64,000 nt of DNA from Hyphomicrobium_A sp963817485 (GTDB lineage: Bacteria > Pseudomonadota > Alphaproteobacteria > Rhizobiales > Hyphomicrobiaceae). The translations under genes and the position numbers were made by a program. Below are positions 50,760-61,200 of this stretch, one piece after another; the first letter of the stretch is position 1; each line of letters begins with the position of its first letter. The notes below the pieces were generated by a model. That model did not search any database and was not told where the DNA came from. It saw nothing but the letters and a program-made list of their open reading frames with translations. The stretch covers positions 203,117 through 267,116 of the forward strand of contig CAWFOR010000016.1 in assembly GCA_963817485.1 (NCBI GenBank), given 5' to 3'.

Positions 50760-51550
50760 GCACCGAGGGACCGTGGACCGCGCTGCGCCGCTTCACCGAC
50801 GCGCGCATAGGGCTCGGACGCGCGGGTCCGGCATTGCCGATCCGCGAGGTCTTGGCGTTTGCGATGGCGCATGCGCAGGCGCGCGACGCAGTGACCACGC
50901 CCATCGAGTGGGGACCCATCAAATCCGCACTTGGCGGCCTCGGCTGCTCGACCGTTCGCATCGAGAGCGCCGCCGGCGATCGCGATACCTATCTGCGCCG
51001 GCCCGATCTCGGCCGGCGCCTCTCGCCCGAGGCGCGTCGGGAGCTTTCGGCCATGGCCGGAGCCGCACCCGACCTCCTGATCCTCGTTGCCGACGGCCTC
51101 TCTTCGACCGGCGTCGCCGCCAACGCCACCAAGGTCATCGCCGCCCTCCTGCCGCTCGCCCGCAAGAGCGGTTGGAGCCTGGCGCCGGTCCTGCTCGCAG
51201 CGCAGGGGCGCGTGGCGCTCGGTGACGACGCGGGCGAAGTGCTTGGCGCTCGCGCGGTCCTCGTATTGATCGGCGAGCGGCCGGGGCTTTCCTCGCCCGA
51301 CAGCCTCGGCGCCTACCTGACCTGGGGGCCGCGCGTCGGGCGCAAAGACGGCGAGCGCAACTGCGTCTCCAACATCCGCCGCGGCGGCTTGAGCGCGGAG
51401 GAGGCAGCCTTCAAGATCCATTGGCTTTTGCGGGAGGCGTTCCGGCGCAGGATCACCGGTGTGCAGCTCAAGGACGAAAGCAATTTTTTGCTCGAGGACG
51501 CCGCCGCTCGGGCACCTCGACAAAAATCGATCGATACGGGCAGCGCCTGA
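50756..51550 (+). CDS. eutC: Ethanolamine ammonia-lyase small (light-chain) subunit
   Basis: EutC completes the cobalamin-binding site of the lyase. The 264 residues include 'FTDARIGLGRAGPALP', 'LAFAMAHAQARDAV', 'LLILVADGLSSTGVAANA', 'ARAVLVLIGERPGLSSPDSLGAYLTWGPR' and 'ERNCVSNIRRGGLSAEEAAFKI', matching the family. Its ATG overlaps the eutB stop (ATGA), indicating stoichiometric coupled translation. The C-terminal 25 residues are not conserved. Confidence 0.95.
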   Translation: MSTEGPWTALRRFTDARIGLGRAGPALPIREVLAFAMAHAQARDAVTTPIEWGPIKSALGGLGCSTVRIESAAGDRDTYLRRPDLGRRLSPEARRELSAMAGAAPDLLILVADGLSSTGVAANATKVIAALLPLARKSGWSLAPVLLAAQGRVALGDDAGEVLGARAVLVLIGERPGLSSPDSLGAYLTWGPRVGRKDGERNCVSNIRRGGLSAEEAAFKIHWLLREAFRRRITGVQLKDESNFLLEDAAARAPRQKSIDTGSA

Positions 51551-51570
51551 CCAACGTCGGGCGGCCGGGC

Positions 51571-51655
51571 TGGTGGAGGGGGCTGGATTCGAACCAGCGT
51601 AGGCGAAGCCAACGGATTTACAGTCCGTCCCCTTTAGCCACTCGGGCACCCCTCC
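51571..51655 (-). tRNA. tRNA-Tyr (GTA)
   Basis: The 85-base class II tRNA on the minus strand has GGAGGGG acceptor, anticodon loop CTGTAAA (anticodon GTA), a long variable arm and encoded CCA. It lies 20 bases past eutC on the opposite strand. Confidence 0.97.
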
Positions 51656-51821
51656 ATGAGCCCCGAACTTCCACTTTTGGGCAGCGTTGCCCGCAAATGA
51701 AATCGCCCCGCGCGCTAAGCGGCAGGGCCACCGGTTTATGCTGAGGGGCCCCTTGGATGTCAAATGGAAAAGCGGCAGGATGCGCGCGCGTCGCTCCGAC
51801 CCGCTCTCACCCCAAAAGACC

Positions 51822-52647
51822 ATGAAACCAAAGCCCGCAGCGCGCCGTCCGGGAGCGCCCAAACCAAGATTTGGCCACCGCCATCAGGCGCGGCCCCCAC
51901 GCGCGCCGGAGACGGACGGGCCGCTGCGCCTCTACGGCGTGCACGCGGTGGAGGCTGCGCTGCAGAACCCGCACCGGACGGTCACGCGCCTCCTGATGAC
52001 GGAGAACGCCGAGAACCGGCTCGGCGCCGCGCTCGCCGGGCGCAACCCTGAGCGCGTCAGTCCGCGCGACCTCGACCGCCTGCTCGGCGCCGACACGGTA
52101 CATCAGGGCGTGCTACTCGAGACCGAGCCGCTGCCCGAGCCGAGCTTGAACGAAATCGCGGCGGCCGCGGATACCGGCGGGCCGCTCGTGGTGCTCGATC
52201 AGGTCACCGACCCGCACAATGTGGGCGCCATCCTGCGCTCGTGCGCGGTGTTCGGAGCCTGCGGTCTCGTGATGACGCGCCGCCACAGCCCGCCGCTCGA
52301 TGCGACGCTGGCGAAGTCGGCCTCCGGCGCGCTCGAGCTCGTGCCGATCGCGCTCGAGCAGAACCTCGCGCGCTCCATCGACGCGATGAAGGAGCTGGGG
52401 TTCACCACCATCGGTCTCGACGACGAGGCGGAGCACCTCTTGGAGGAGGAGCCGTTCGAGGGCCGCGTTGCGCTCGTGCTCGGGGCTGAAGGCAAGGGTC
52501 TGCGCGAGCTGACGCGCACGAGCTGCGACAGGCTTTGCCGCATCAACGACCGCGGGGCCCATCGCGAGCCTCAACGTTTCGAACGCGGCGGCGGTCGCGC
52601 TGCATCAGGCGGCCTGGCGCCGGCGCCAGCGCCGGCAGGTACCCTGA
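51822..52647 (+). CDS. rlmB: 23S rRNA (guanosine-2'-O-)-methyltransferase RlmB, one frameshift
   Basis: This SPOUT/TrmH-family enzyme methylates the ribose of G2251-type guanosine. It starts MKPKPAARRPG; the substrate-binding domain is 'LRLYGVHAVEAALQNPHRTV'. Motif 1 'LDQVTDPHNVGAILRSCAVFGACG' and motif 2 'VALVLGAEGKGLRELT' follow. A +1 break near 52545 leads to motif 3 'GPIASLNVSNAAAVAL' in the next frame and TGA at 52645-52647. The repaired length of 274 residues is normal. Without repair the knot motif would be lost. Confidence 0.92.
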
Positions 52648-52713
52648 GACGACGACGGGCGGCGCGGGCAAGGCCGCTCCGCCCTCGTCAAATCGCAACG
52701 CTTCAGGCTGCCG

Positions 52714-53043
52714 CTAGTCGCAGATCAGAGGGCGCCGGCACACATAGTCGCCGCCGCGGCAGACATAATCGCCGTAGCGGTTCTCGAAGCAATGCCGGTT
52801 CTCCCAGTTGCACGTGCGCGGGCCCCGGTAGCAGCCGCTCGGGCCATCGTAGGCATCGTAATCGTAGTCGTAGCCGCGGCGCGAACCAGCCGTGGCGCCG
52901 ATGATGCCGAGGCCGATGATTCCCGCCGCGATGCCGGCGGCGATCCCGGCGCCGCGTCCCGCTTGCGCCTGCTCAGCAGTCGTAATGCCCATACCCGCTG
53001 CGAGCGCCAGCGCCAGCACGGGGTGCAAAATCTTCCGCAACAT
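52714..53043 (-). CDS. Small secreted Gly/Cys-rich protein
   Basis: The 109 residues start MLRKILHPVLALALAAGMGITTAEQAQA, a signal peptide, followed by a Gly/Ala/Ile-rich hydrophobic stretch ('GAGIAAGIAAGIIGLGIIGATAG') and a Tyr/Asp-rich, Cys-rich tail ('CYRGPRTCNWENRHCFENRYGDYVCRGGDYVCRRPLIC'). The Gly/Ile stretch could be a second membrane segment. Proteins of this design are common in Hyphomicrobiales; the function is unknown. Confidence 0.8.
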   Translation of the reverse strand: MLRKILHPVLALALAAGMGITTAEQAQAGRGAGIAAGIAAGIIGLGIIGATAGSRRGYDYDYDAYDGPSGCYRGPRTCNWENRHCFENRYGDYVCRGGDYVCRRPLICD

Positions 53044-53193
53044 AGGCTTGTCTCCGCATGAACGGCCGCGCGAACGACGGCTTCCCTACCTCGGGAGAAC
53101 GCGGGGAGCTTCCCCCTCGTTCCCCGCTGTTAAGCAAGCCTGGCCATAGAATGTGGCCCGAGCGCGGGTCCAATGCGGCGTTTTCGGAACCGC

Positions 53194-53570
53194 CTACTTG
53201 AGGCAGCACCCGACCGGTACCGGCGTCGGCGCCGGCACCGCGACCACCGGACCCGCCCAGCGGCGCGGAGCCCAGTAGCGGCGTCCATAGGCAGCATAAG
53301 GGCGCTGGTAGCGCGGCCAGTATCCGCGCGGCATGTAGATCGCCGGATAGGGATCGGGCAGCAGCGTCGCTGTGTAATAGGCGTCGTAGTATTGCGGGTA
53401 ATAGACGAAGTGGGTGATGACCGCGGGCCCGGCGGTCCGCCGCAGCCCAGCGGCATGGCGATGGCGCGATAGCAGCCGGCTTCGGCGGGGGCTTGGCTCG
53501 CGAGGCCCAGCGCCATGGCCACGGTAATCATGGCGACGCTGATGACGGCAAACGCACTCTTCAATCGCAT
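53194..53570 (-). CDS. Small Tyr/Pro-rich secreted protein, one frameshift
   Basis: It starts MRLKSAFAVISVAMITVAMALGLASQAPAEA, a signal peptide. In the starting frame the next residues turn into Arg/Ser noise. One base lower near 53427 (a -1 break) the other frame reads 'THFVYYPQYYDAYYTATLLPDPYPAIYMPRGYWPRYQRPY' and ends 'VPVGCCLK' with TAG at 53194-53196. The repaired product is about 125 residues, Tyr- and Pro-rich, probably surface- or envelope-located. The function is unknown. Confidence 0.7.
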
Positions 53571-53850
53571 GCTAAATCCTCGGACTGGACGAACCGACGC
53601 AATCTTCGTTCACCATACCGAAAATGGATAACGATCCTCTAAGCATGCCCCGTTTTGGTGCAAATATTGCCGGGCGCGGGCTCACGGCGGCAGAGCGCCG
53701 GACGCGTTGTATGGGCGGGATCAGAGGCTGAGGCGCCGGCCGCAACCGTCGCCCAACCCTGGCCCAGCGCGGCGGCGCGCGATATAAGGCGCTTCGCGTT
53801 AAGCTTGGTGGGGCAGGCTTCCGAGGATCGCCCGCGAGCGTTGGCGCGAT

Positions 53851-53926
<76 letters not shown>

Positions 53927-53961
53927 ATAAAATCAAGCAGTTAGTTTGACTGCGTGGCGGC

Positions 53962-53993
53962 CGTTGTACAAGGCGAAAGGCAGCGTTGTACAA
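53962..53993. repeat. Direct repeat CGTTGTACAA, 22-base period
   Basis: The 10-mer CGTTGTACAA occurs at 53962 and again at 53984, i.e. two helical turns apart, in the 251-base gap between tRNA-Thr and the first TIR gene. The repeat contains the palindrome TTGTACAA. I see no gene in the gap. Confidence 0.6.
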
Positions 53994-54177
53994 ATTCCGT
54001 TCGACTGTAGTTCTCGTCGATCGGGCGACTAGCGCATCGGCGATTTTGCCCGACGCGAACGCCTATGGGCGCCATTGGCCTCCCTCGCGAAAATGACCCC
54101 GCCACGCGACGCGATCGCCAGTCATGTTGCCCCGCCATCGCCTTCATGGCTTAATCTCCGCGCGGGGGGATCAAGCC

Positions 54178-56522
54178 ATGCACGCGGCCGCAGGACAAGA
54201 GGCGCCCGCGACGGCCAAGCCAGACCGGTCCGAGACCGGCCGCTTGCGCGTTTTCATTTCCTACAGTCGCGACGACTTCGACTTCGCGGATCAGCTCGTC
54301 GCCGCCCTCGAGCTGACGGGCTTCGACGTTGCCATCGACCGGCACGGAATTACCGGGCGGGGAGGATTTCCAACGCCGGCTCGGTGCGCTCATCCGCGAG
54401 ACTGATACCGTCGTCTTTGTGCTCTCCCCGTCCTCTGTTCAGTCGGGAATGTGCGCCTGGGAGGTAGAGGAAGCGGTACGGCTCGGCAAGCGCATCATTC
54501 CTGTGGTGTGTCGCGGCCTCGAAAGCCGGGACCCGCCGCCGCACCTCAAGAACCTCGACTACGTGTTCTTCTACACAGAGCCGAAAGTCGCGGGATCCGG
54601 CTTCGGGCACGGCCTGTCACGGCTCGTTGCGGCGCTCAACACCGACCTCGACTGGATGCGCGAGCACACGCGCCTCCTGGCGCGCGCGAGCGAATGGGAA
54701 GCGGCTGGACACCTAGAGAACCGCATGCTTTCGGGGGCCGATATTGGGGCGGCCAAGGATTGGGCCTCGAAGCGGCCGAAGGGCGCGCCCGAGCCGACGG
54801 CGCTGCATCTCGAGTACATCCGCGCGAGCGAGGACGCGGAGACCGCGCGCACGAGCGCGGAGCGCAAGCGCCTGGAGGAGATCGCCAGCGCCCAGGCGGA
54901 GCGCGAGAAGGCGCTGAAGAGCGCAGAGACTGCGCAGCAGGAGAAGGAGAAAGCGTCGCGCCGCCTCGTACAGCGCACGATGATCGGTTCCGTCTTGGCG
55001 CTCATTCTCGCGGCCGCCGCAAGTGCGGCCGGCCTCGTCGCCTGGTCCAATCAGCGGATGGCCGACGACCAGCGTCAACGCGCCGAACGCAATCTCGACG
55101 CAATGACCCAGGCGCTCACCGTGCTCGACAAGGAGACGAGTTCCTAAGCAAGTCGCCGAGAGCTTCTTCAACCTAGCGCACACCTACCTCGACCAAGACC
55201 GCTTCGGCGAGGCCATAACCCTCTACAAGCGAAGCCTGGCGATCGTGGAGAAGCAGCCGGGAGACCAAGGCGCTGAGCTTGCCGCGCTGCGCGGTCAATT
55301 GGGGATCGTCTATGCAAAGGTCGGAAAACCGGGGGAGGCCGAGCCGCTGCTCAAGGACGCGCTTTCATACTACGAGCGCACGGGCAACAGAGAGCATCCG
55401 AACGTTGGGGCTATCCTTGCGCTGCTGACCGACCTCTACAAATCTCAGGGGCGCGAGGCGGATGCGGCCGCGATTGCCGAAAAATCGCGGTCGATCGCGT
55501 TGTCGAGCGAGGCTTTCGAGATCCCCGTGTTCTTTGCTACGGACCGCGCGGAAGAGCCCAACCCCAATCGCCTAGACTACAGCTCCAGTCGCGGCAGAAG
55601 GCTCGATATCGGCCAGGCCATCGTCACCGTGCCGAAGCAGCACGAGTTGTCCAGAGTCGAACGCCCCTGGGCGGTTCGCATCCCCTATATCGACGTCTCT
55701 GTCTACGAGCAGGCCGAGGATCCCAGGCTGCATTTCACGATCGAGAAGTTGACGCGGTTGCCGGAAGCCGAGTTTTTGGCAGCCGCAAAGGACCGCTTGA
55801 CCGCTGCGAGCAAGTTTAAGGACCACGCATTCGTGTTCGTCCATGGCTTCAACATGAGCTTCGACAATACGATCTTCCGCGCAGCGCAATTGGCCTTCAA
55901 TCTGCAATTCGACGGCCCCGTGTTTGTCTACTCATGGCCGTCGGGCGGAAAGGTCGCGAGCTACACTTACGACGCGGAAAGCTCGGAGCAGGCCGCCCCG
56001 TACCTGAGTGAGTTCCTGAGGCAGATCAAGAATTCGGGCGCGACGAGCATCAGCATCGTCGCTCACTCGATGGGATGCAAAACTGTGCTCGGTGTCCTTC
56101 GCGATTTTGCCGCCGCGACGCCGCCGGAGGTCACGATCGATCAGCTGATCCTCGCATCTCCCGACATCGACCGCGAAGCTTTCCAGCAGATCGCACCTCT
56201 GCTCAAGGGGATTACCAAGGGAATAACGGTTTACGCTGCCTCCAACGATCGGGCATTGCTGGTATCGCGGACTTTCTGGGGTCATCCCCGAGCGGGTGAG
56301 GTACCGGCCGAGGGTCCGGTCGTTGTCGGTGACGTCGACACCATCGACGTCACCGGAGTCGGTAGCACGAGCGTTGCCGGCTACACGGCGGGGGCGCCCG
56401 ACGATCTGCTATCGGATATGAGGGCGCTTCTCCTTACCGGTATCCGGCCCCCCGATAAGCGCATGGACCGGTTTGTGGCTGTCGAGTCACCCTTAGGCCG
56501 GTACTGGCGGTACCAACCGTAA
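54178..56522 (+). CDS. TIR domain-TM-TPR-alpha/beta hydrolase (DUF900-like) protein, two frameshifts
   Basis: The repaired product is about 780 residues, read across +1 breaks near 54360 and 55140. Residues about 22-150 form a TIR domain ('RLRVFISYSRDDFDFADQL', 'AIDRHGITG', 'CAWEVEEAVRLGKRIIPV' with the conserved Glu). A Trp-containing linker follows ('DWMREHTRLLARASEWEAA'), then a charged coiled-coil region (about 215-265), one membrane helix (about 268-290), TPR-like repeats ('AESFFNLAHTYLDQDRFGEAITLYKRSLAI') and a C-terminal hydrolase domain from about residue 446 ('VFFATDRAEEPN', nucleophile elbow 'AHSMGCK', 'ILASPDIDREAF'). The usual catalytic His position reads Gly-Tyr. TIR domains in bacteria often degrade NAD+; that activity is inferred, not shown. 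Confidence 0.78.
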
Positions 56523-56755
56523 GGGCGGCTAGTGCGCGGGATTGCTTTTGAGGATAGCGGCGACGCGCGCCGACGCAAAGATAGGACGGGCAATCAATCC
56601 CCGCACCTAGCAAAGGCGAGGTGCCGCAGGGGGCGGATTCGGTGTTTCGCTAATGCTTATTCTGGTGAGTTACGGGCTATCGCTCCATCCTATGTGCCAA
56701 CGGAAAGGGATCGGGACGCCGGTGATGCCACCAGGGGTGAAGTAGCCGCGAGGGA

Positions 56756-57445
56756 CTAGAAGCGGTGGACCCACCCGACGTCGATGACGTCAATCTCCGG
56801 CGAGAGCGTGTTCTGCCCGGCAGGAAGCGCTGAAAATGTCTTGTCGTCGAAATCGATGCGGCGGTAGCCGCCGTAGAGCGTGATGTCCCTGTTCCAGACG
56901 AACTCCACGCCACCGCCGTAGGTCCAACCGCTTAGCGTTTCGCTGCTCGATGCCCCACTGACATTATTGGAGACCTTGAGATCTCCATAAGCATACCCGG
57001 CCGTCGCATAGGGCAGGAAGCGACCGATGCCGTAGCCCAGGCGGCCGCGCACCGTTCCGTAGTAGCGCAGCTCGGATTTGAACGCGCCACTACCGGCACC
57101 CCGGCCGTCGCCATTGGCGAAGGAGTAATAGCCATCCGTGATGACGCCGAGCAGTACACCGCTGAACTGGTAGTCGTAGCCGGCCCGGCCGCCGATCGCG
57201 AAGCCGCTGGGGTCCTCCAGCAGGGCGCCGCCGGTGCCGCCTAGCTTCACCTCGTCGTTGATGCTCAAGTCGGGTGAAAGGATGAAGCCGGTACGATTGA
57301 TCGCACCGAGCTGGGCATCGGAGGCGTATGTCAGGCTCGGGAGGCGGAGCCAATCATCCGCCAGAGCTTCGGTCGTTCCGCCAGCGGCGACGATGAGCCC
57401 CGAGAGCAAAACGAACGCGAAATCAAGACGCCCGAACCTACTCAA
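56756..57445 (-). CDS. Outer-membrane beta-barrel protein
   Basis: The 229 residues start MSRFGRLDFAFVLLSGLIVAAGG, a signal peptide ending near EALA-DD. The mature protein has alternating hydrophobic/polar strands ('AIGGRAGYDYQFSGVLLGVITDGYYSF', 'YYGTVRGRLGYGIGRFLPYATAGYAYGDLKV', 'YGGGVEFVWNRDITLYGGYRRIDF') and ends 'VGWVHRF' with the C-terminal Phe used by the BAM complex. It resembles Omp25/OmpA-like porin-family barrels of the Hyphomicrobiales. It is convergent to the first TIR gene; the 232-base gap between them holds nothing recognisable. Confidence 0.88.
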   Translation of the reverse strand: MSRFGRLDFAFVLLSGLIVAAGGTTEALADDWLRLPSLTYASDAQLGAINRTGFILSPDLSINDEVKLGGTGGALLEDPSGFAIGGRAGYDYQFSGVLLGVITDGYYSFANGDGRGAGSGAFKSELRYYGTVRGRLGYGIGRFLPYATAGYAYGDLKVSNNVSGASSSETLSGWTYGGGVEFVWNRDITLYGGYRRIDFDDKTFSALPAGQNTLSPEIDVIDVGWVHRF

Positions 57446-57644
57446 TGCACGCCCCTCAACTTGATCGGGCGCATCATAGAGGCCCCGGGTATGGATGTCC
57501 GGTGCAAACCTGCATCAATTGCGGGCAAATTCTGTTGGCCAGAATGACTCAGCCGGTCAGCGAAGGCAGCGGGTAGCTGGAACAGGGAAGCAGTGCGCAG
57601 GCTTGAGGAGTTCAACGGCCATGCGCCTGCGTCCATCCCTGGCT

Positions 57645-58022
57645 TCAGTGCCGCGTCTTCGAAGGCTCTGCAAGGTCCGCCGCGACCTCGGCCGCTAAGA
57701 GCGCCTCTGCCTCGGCTGCCCTGTTTCCCAGCTCCTGTAGCTCTTTCACGTAGTCCTCGTGGGTCCGCAGGCCGAGGCTGCCGTTTAGCTCTGTCGTGGA
57801 GAGCCTGGGCCGCTCGTACGGGATAGCGGCCTTCGCAGCGTCGAGACGACGTTCGGTCTTTGTACACTGAGACTAGGCGTGGCTGTCGCCTTCGAAGGCA
57901 TTGGAGATCAGCGCCTCGAGCTTTCTCGCGGCCTCCTGCGCGGCCGCTTCGCGCTCCTGCGTGCGCTTGTTAGGCGTGCCTTTCTGACGGCCGCCGTACC
58001 GTTGTCCCTTGGGAACAGGCAT
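57645..58022 (-). pseudogene. Decayed gene: 'GGRQKGTPNKRT' N-terminus and 'RLDAAKAAIPYERPRL' C-terminus
   Basis: From the ATG at 58020-58022 the frame reads 'MPVPKGQRYGGRQKGTPNKRT' then 'REAAAQEAARKLEALISNAFEGDSHA' and meets a TAG at about 57876. After a gap the neighbouring frame continues 'TERRLDAAKAAIPYERPRLST', 'LRTHEDYVKELQELGNRAAEAE' and ends in TGA at 57645. The two halves look like one small rhizobial or phage-associated protein (basic GGR.KGTPNK head, helical tail) with sequence lost at the junction, so this is more than a single-base error. Confidence 0.6.
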
Positions 58023-58252
58023 GAGCTATCTCGAGCTATTTTCGCTCGATCCCCTCGTTACGCTCGCGCCCAGGCTCTACTTCACACATCTCCCACCCGC
58101 GTACAATTCATTGCCTCGCTACGGAATCCTCGGACATGGTACGCGATACCATTGGGCACGGACCTTGCTGCCGTTCGACCACCGCGTTAAAAGTCGGTTA
58201 GAACGACCGCAGAAATTTTTCAACTCTCACTTTTTCGAAGACGGGGGCTCAG

Positions 58253-61200
58253 GTGGACGGACAGCCATCAGGCGGGACCGCACCCGACAAAAGCGCGCTT
58301 AACGTCTTCATTTCGTATTCCAGACGCGACAGTGAGATCGCTGACGCCATTGCCGATGCGTTATCCAAGCGCGGCTTCAACATAACCATCGATCGCCGCA
58401 ATCTGCCGTTTGGCGAAAAATGGCAGGCCGAGCTTGCCGACTTCATTCGCAGCTCCGATAGCGTGATCTGGCTGATCAGCGAGCCATCAATCAAATCTGA
58501 CTGGGTCAACTGGGAACTCGACGAGGTTGCTCGCCGCAACAAACGGTTGATCCCCGTCGTCGTCGGCGAGGTGGAGCGCGACAAGCTTCCACGCCAGCTG
58601 GGCGAAATCCACTTGCTGCCGGCAACCGGTAACTTCAACTCGGCTGCACATCTGGAGACCTTGGTTCAAGTCTTGGAGACGGACAGGTCTTGGATCAAGG
58701 AGGGATCGCGTCTCGCTGATCGCGCTCAGGAATGGCTCGCTCGCGACCGCGGGCCAGGTCTACTGCTGCGCGGCGCGGCCCTCGCCTCGGCAGAACGTTG
58801 GAAAGATCGACGTCCTCCCAAGGCTCCGCCTCCGGCACAGGAGGTCATGGACTTGATTCTCGCCAGCCGACGGGGCGCCACCCAACGCCAGCGCTGGTGG
58901 GTCGCCGGCAGCCTTGTTGTGGCGATTGGCGCACTTGGATTGGCTGCCATCGCCTACACTCAGCGAGTTCAGTCGACGCGAAATGAGATGCGCGCCCTGC
59001 AAAATTCCGCAGAGGCGAAGATTGAGCTTGCTCGTGCTTTTATGTCGGGCGGAAATCCGCCCGCGGCCGTTGATCCGGCGCTCAACGCCATCGAAACTTT
59101 GCAGTCGATTTCTGCACCGACAACGCCAGCTGAGGCAGTGCTGTACGAGCTCTTTTGGACGAAAGAGCTGCCACTCCAGTTGCTGACACTCGACGCCAAG
59201 ACATTAGGCTTCGATGTCTCTGCAGGCGGGACTCGCCGCCCGTGCAACGAAAGACGGTGGCGAAGCATTTTGCCTCATATCCGGCCCCGGCGACGAGCCG
59301 GAGAACTCCAAGCCGAAAGAGCATTGCCTCAAGTGGTCTGGTACGAGAACTCGTCCCAACGAACGAGACAGTCCCCTCCGAGCCGCAATTCGTTGAAGCG
59401 GCAAGCATCGATGCCGAGAACCTGAAAACCGATACCGGAAGCATCTCGTTCTCTCTCGGGGCGCACGTCCACCGGGTCTCGATCGAAAAGCCCGACTTAC
59501 TCCTTCTCCACGTATGCCAAGAGCGGTGGGTGATAATTCAATACACCTTGCCCAACGCTAGACTCTCACAAGACTATTCTTTACGACGCGAAAACCCAGA
59601 CCCAACGCGCGATCGATGCTCCTCTGGCAGCGAACGGCCAGACGCCATATTGCCACCGACGCCTGCCATACATTTCCGTTAGCGGTCGAGGTGGCCCTAT
59701 TGCACTTTTTGATGCCGCGTCTGGCGAGTCCCGGGTGAGTGACTTCGCCAGCCTCGTTACCTTCCGCCACGGGTTTGAAGATCCGAACTACCAGTTTTCT
59801 CTAAGCCCCGACGGCGCGATCGTTCTCTTCTCTGGAGCCGAAGTAACTGGGACGGCGGGCTCTACGCGCAAAATTTTTCAACCCACGCTGTACTCCCTGA
59901 CTACAGGGGGCCGACTGGCGGTGTACGAAGGGCACAACAAGGTGCTGAGGACTGCTGCTCTTTCCTCATCAGGATCGCTGGCCGCAACCCTGACCGATGA
60001 AGGAGAACTGCGGATTTGGGACGTTCGGAGGTCGATCGCGCGTGACAAACTAAATAGCGATACCGCAGTCCCGCCCTGTGCATACAAGGAGCCATTCGCC
60101 TCCGCTGACGTCGACTTCTTCGACTCAAACAGCGACACTTCAAGTTGCTTGTTGGACCCCAATCCCAGCTATCTTAACGTCCTCGCAGCAAGTCCGAGTT
60201 CGCAATCGGTCTTCGTTCTACAAAAGACTGACTCCGACGTTGAAATCCTGCGTGTTGGAGTGAACGGCACGGTCGCACAGCGGGCAAAGTTAGCTGCGAA
60301 GCTCGATGACGATGCATTGTCATTCGCAACTCGAGATCGGAATTCGCTTCTGGTCCTCGAAAGCGACGGCAGGCTGCAAGTCGTCTCGCTGACTGATCTT
60401 GGGAAGATTGCTGACACCTATCCAGCAAAGGTATCTTCAGTCTCGCGGCTGTCCGGCGGCAACACGGACGAGTTCCTGATCGCGGACGAAAAAGGAGACC
60501 TCCGAACAATCAATGTCAAAGACAACAAGATTTTGGTGGCAACGCTCGTCCGTAAACCCGTCCTCGATACGTTCGAGGCGCTGGTCAAGCGAGGCAATGA
60601 AGTCGAAGGGCTCGCACTCACGAACGAGGAGGCACGCGGCCGCTATTTCTCGCGCCGAGATTTGATTGTTTACTGTGCCGACCGCGGGTCTACCTGGACG
60701 TACAACCCGGTGTGCATGGTTCTGTCGTCCGCCGAAGCCGACAAATCAACCGACAGGCTTTGCCTTGCAGGCCGCTTCAAGGGTAATGCACTGTTTTGTC
60801 TTTCCGCCGATCGCAAAAGGCTAGAGGCGTTCGACTTCGCGAAAAAGAGATGGCTAACGATCTCCGACGACGACTTTGCCGAACCCGCGCATCGTATCAT
60901 CGACAAAGTCGAAATAACCGCGCGACCTTTCAAGCAATGCGCAAACCGCGTTGTCGTGACCTACCACGAACACATAAACGGAGGTGGCGGGATCGAGTCT
61001 CCGGGCGCTCTTGTGTTCGATATGACCACCGGCAAAGCGCTTATGCGATTACAGGCTGCTCCGGCCGATGCTGATCCGGGATTTTGCCAACTGGAGGACC
61101 TGCTTGCCTACGCTCGCAAGGCCCAGAAAACGACGACATCAACTGTCGATGATACAAGTGCGCCGGCATATTCAGCTAGCAACGAAAGTTCGGAACCGAT

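Noticed and set aside
57442..57867. 141-residue minus-strand frame between the barrel gene and the decayed gene
   Set aside because: The sequence is Arg/Gly/Ala noise; a neighbouring frame carries the believable 'RLDAAKAAIPY' text, so this frame is a by-product of the decayed gene.
58009..58302. 97-residue open frame upstream of the second TIR gene
   Set aside because: It has no conserved motif, no convincing ribosome-binding site and it overlaps the GTG start and first codons of the TIR gene in another frame; the region 58023-58252 otherwise holds nothing I can name.
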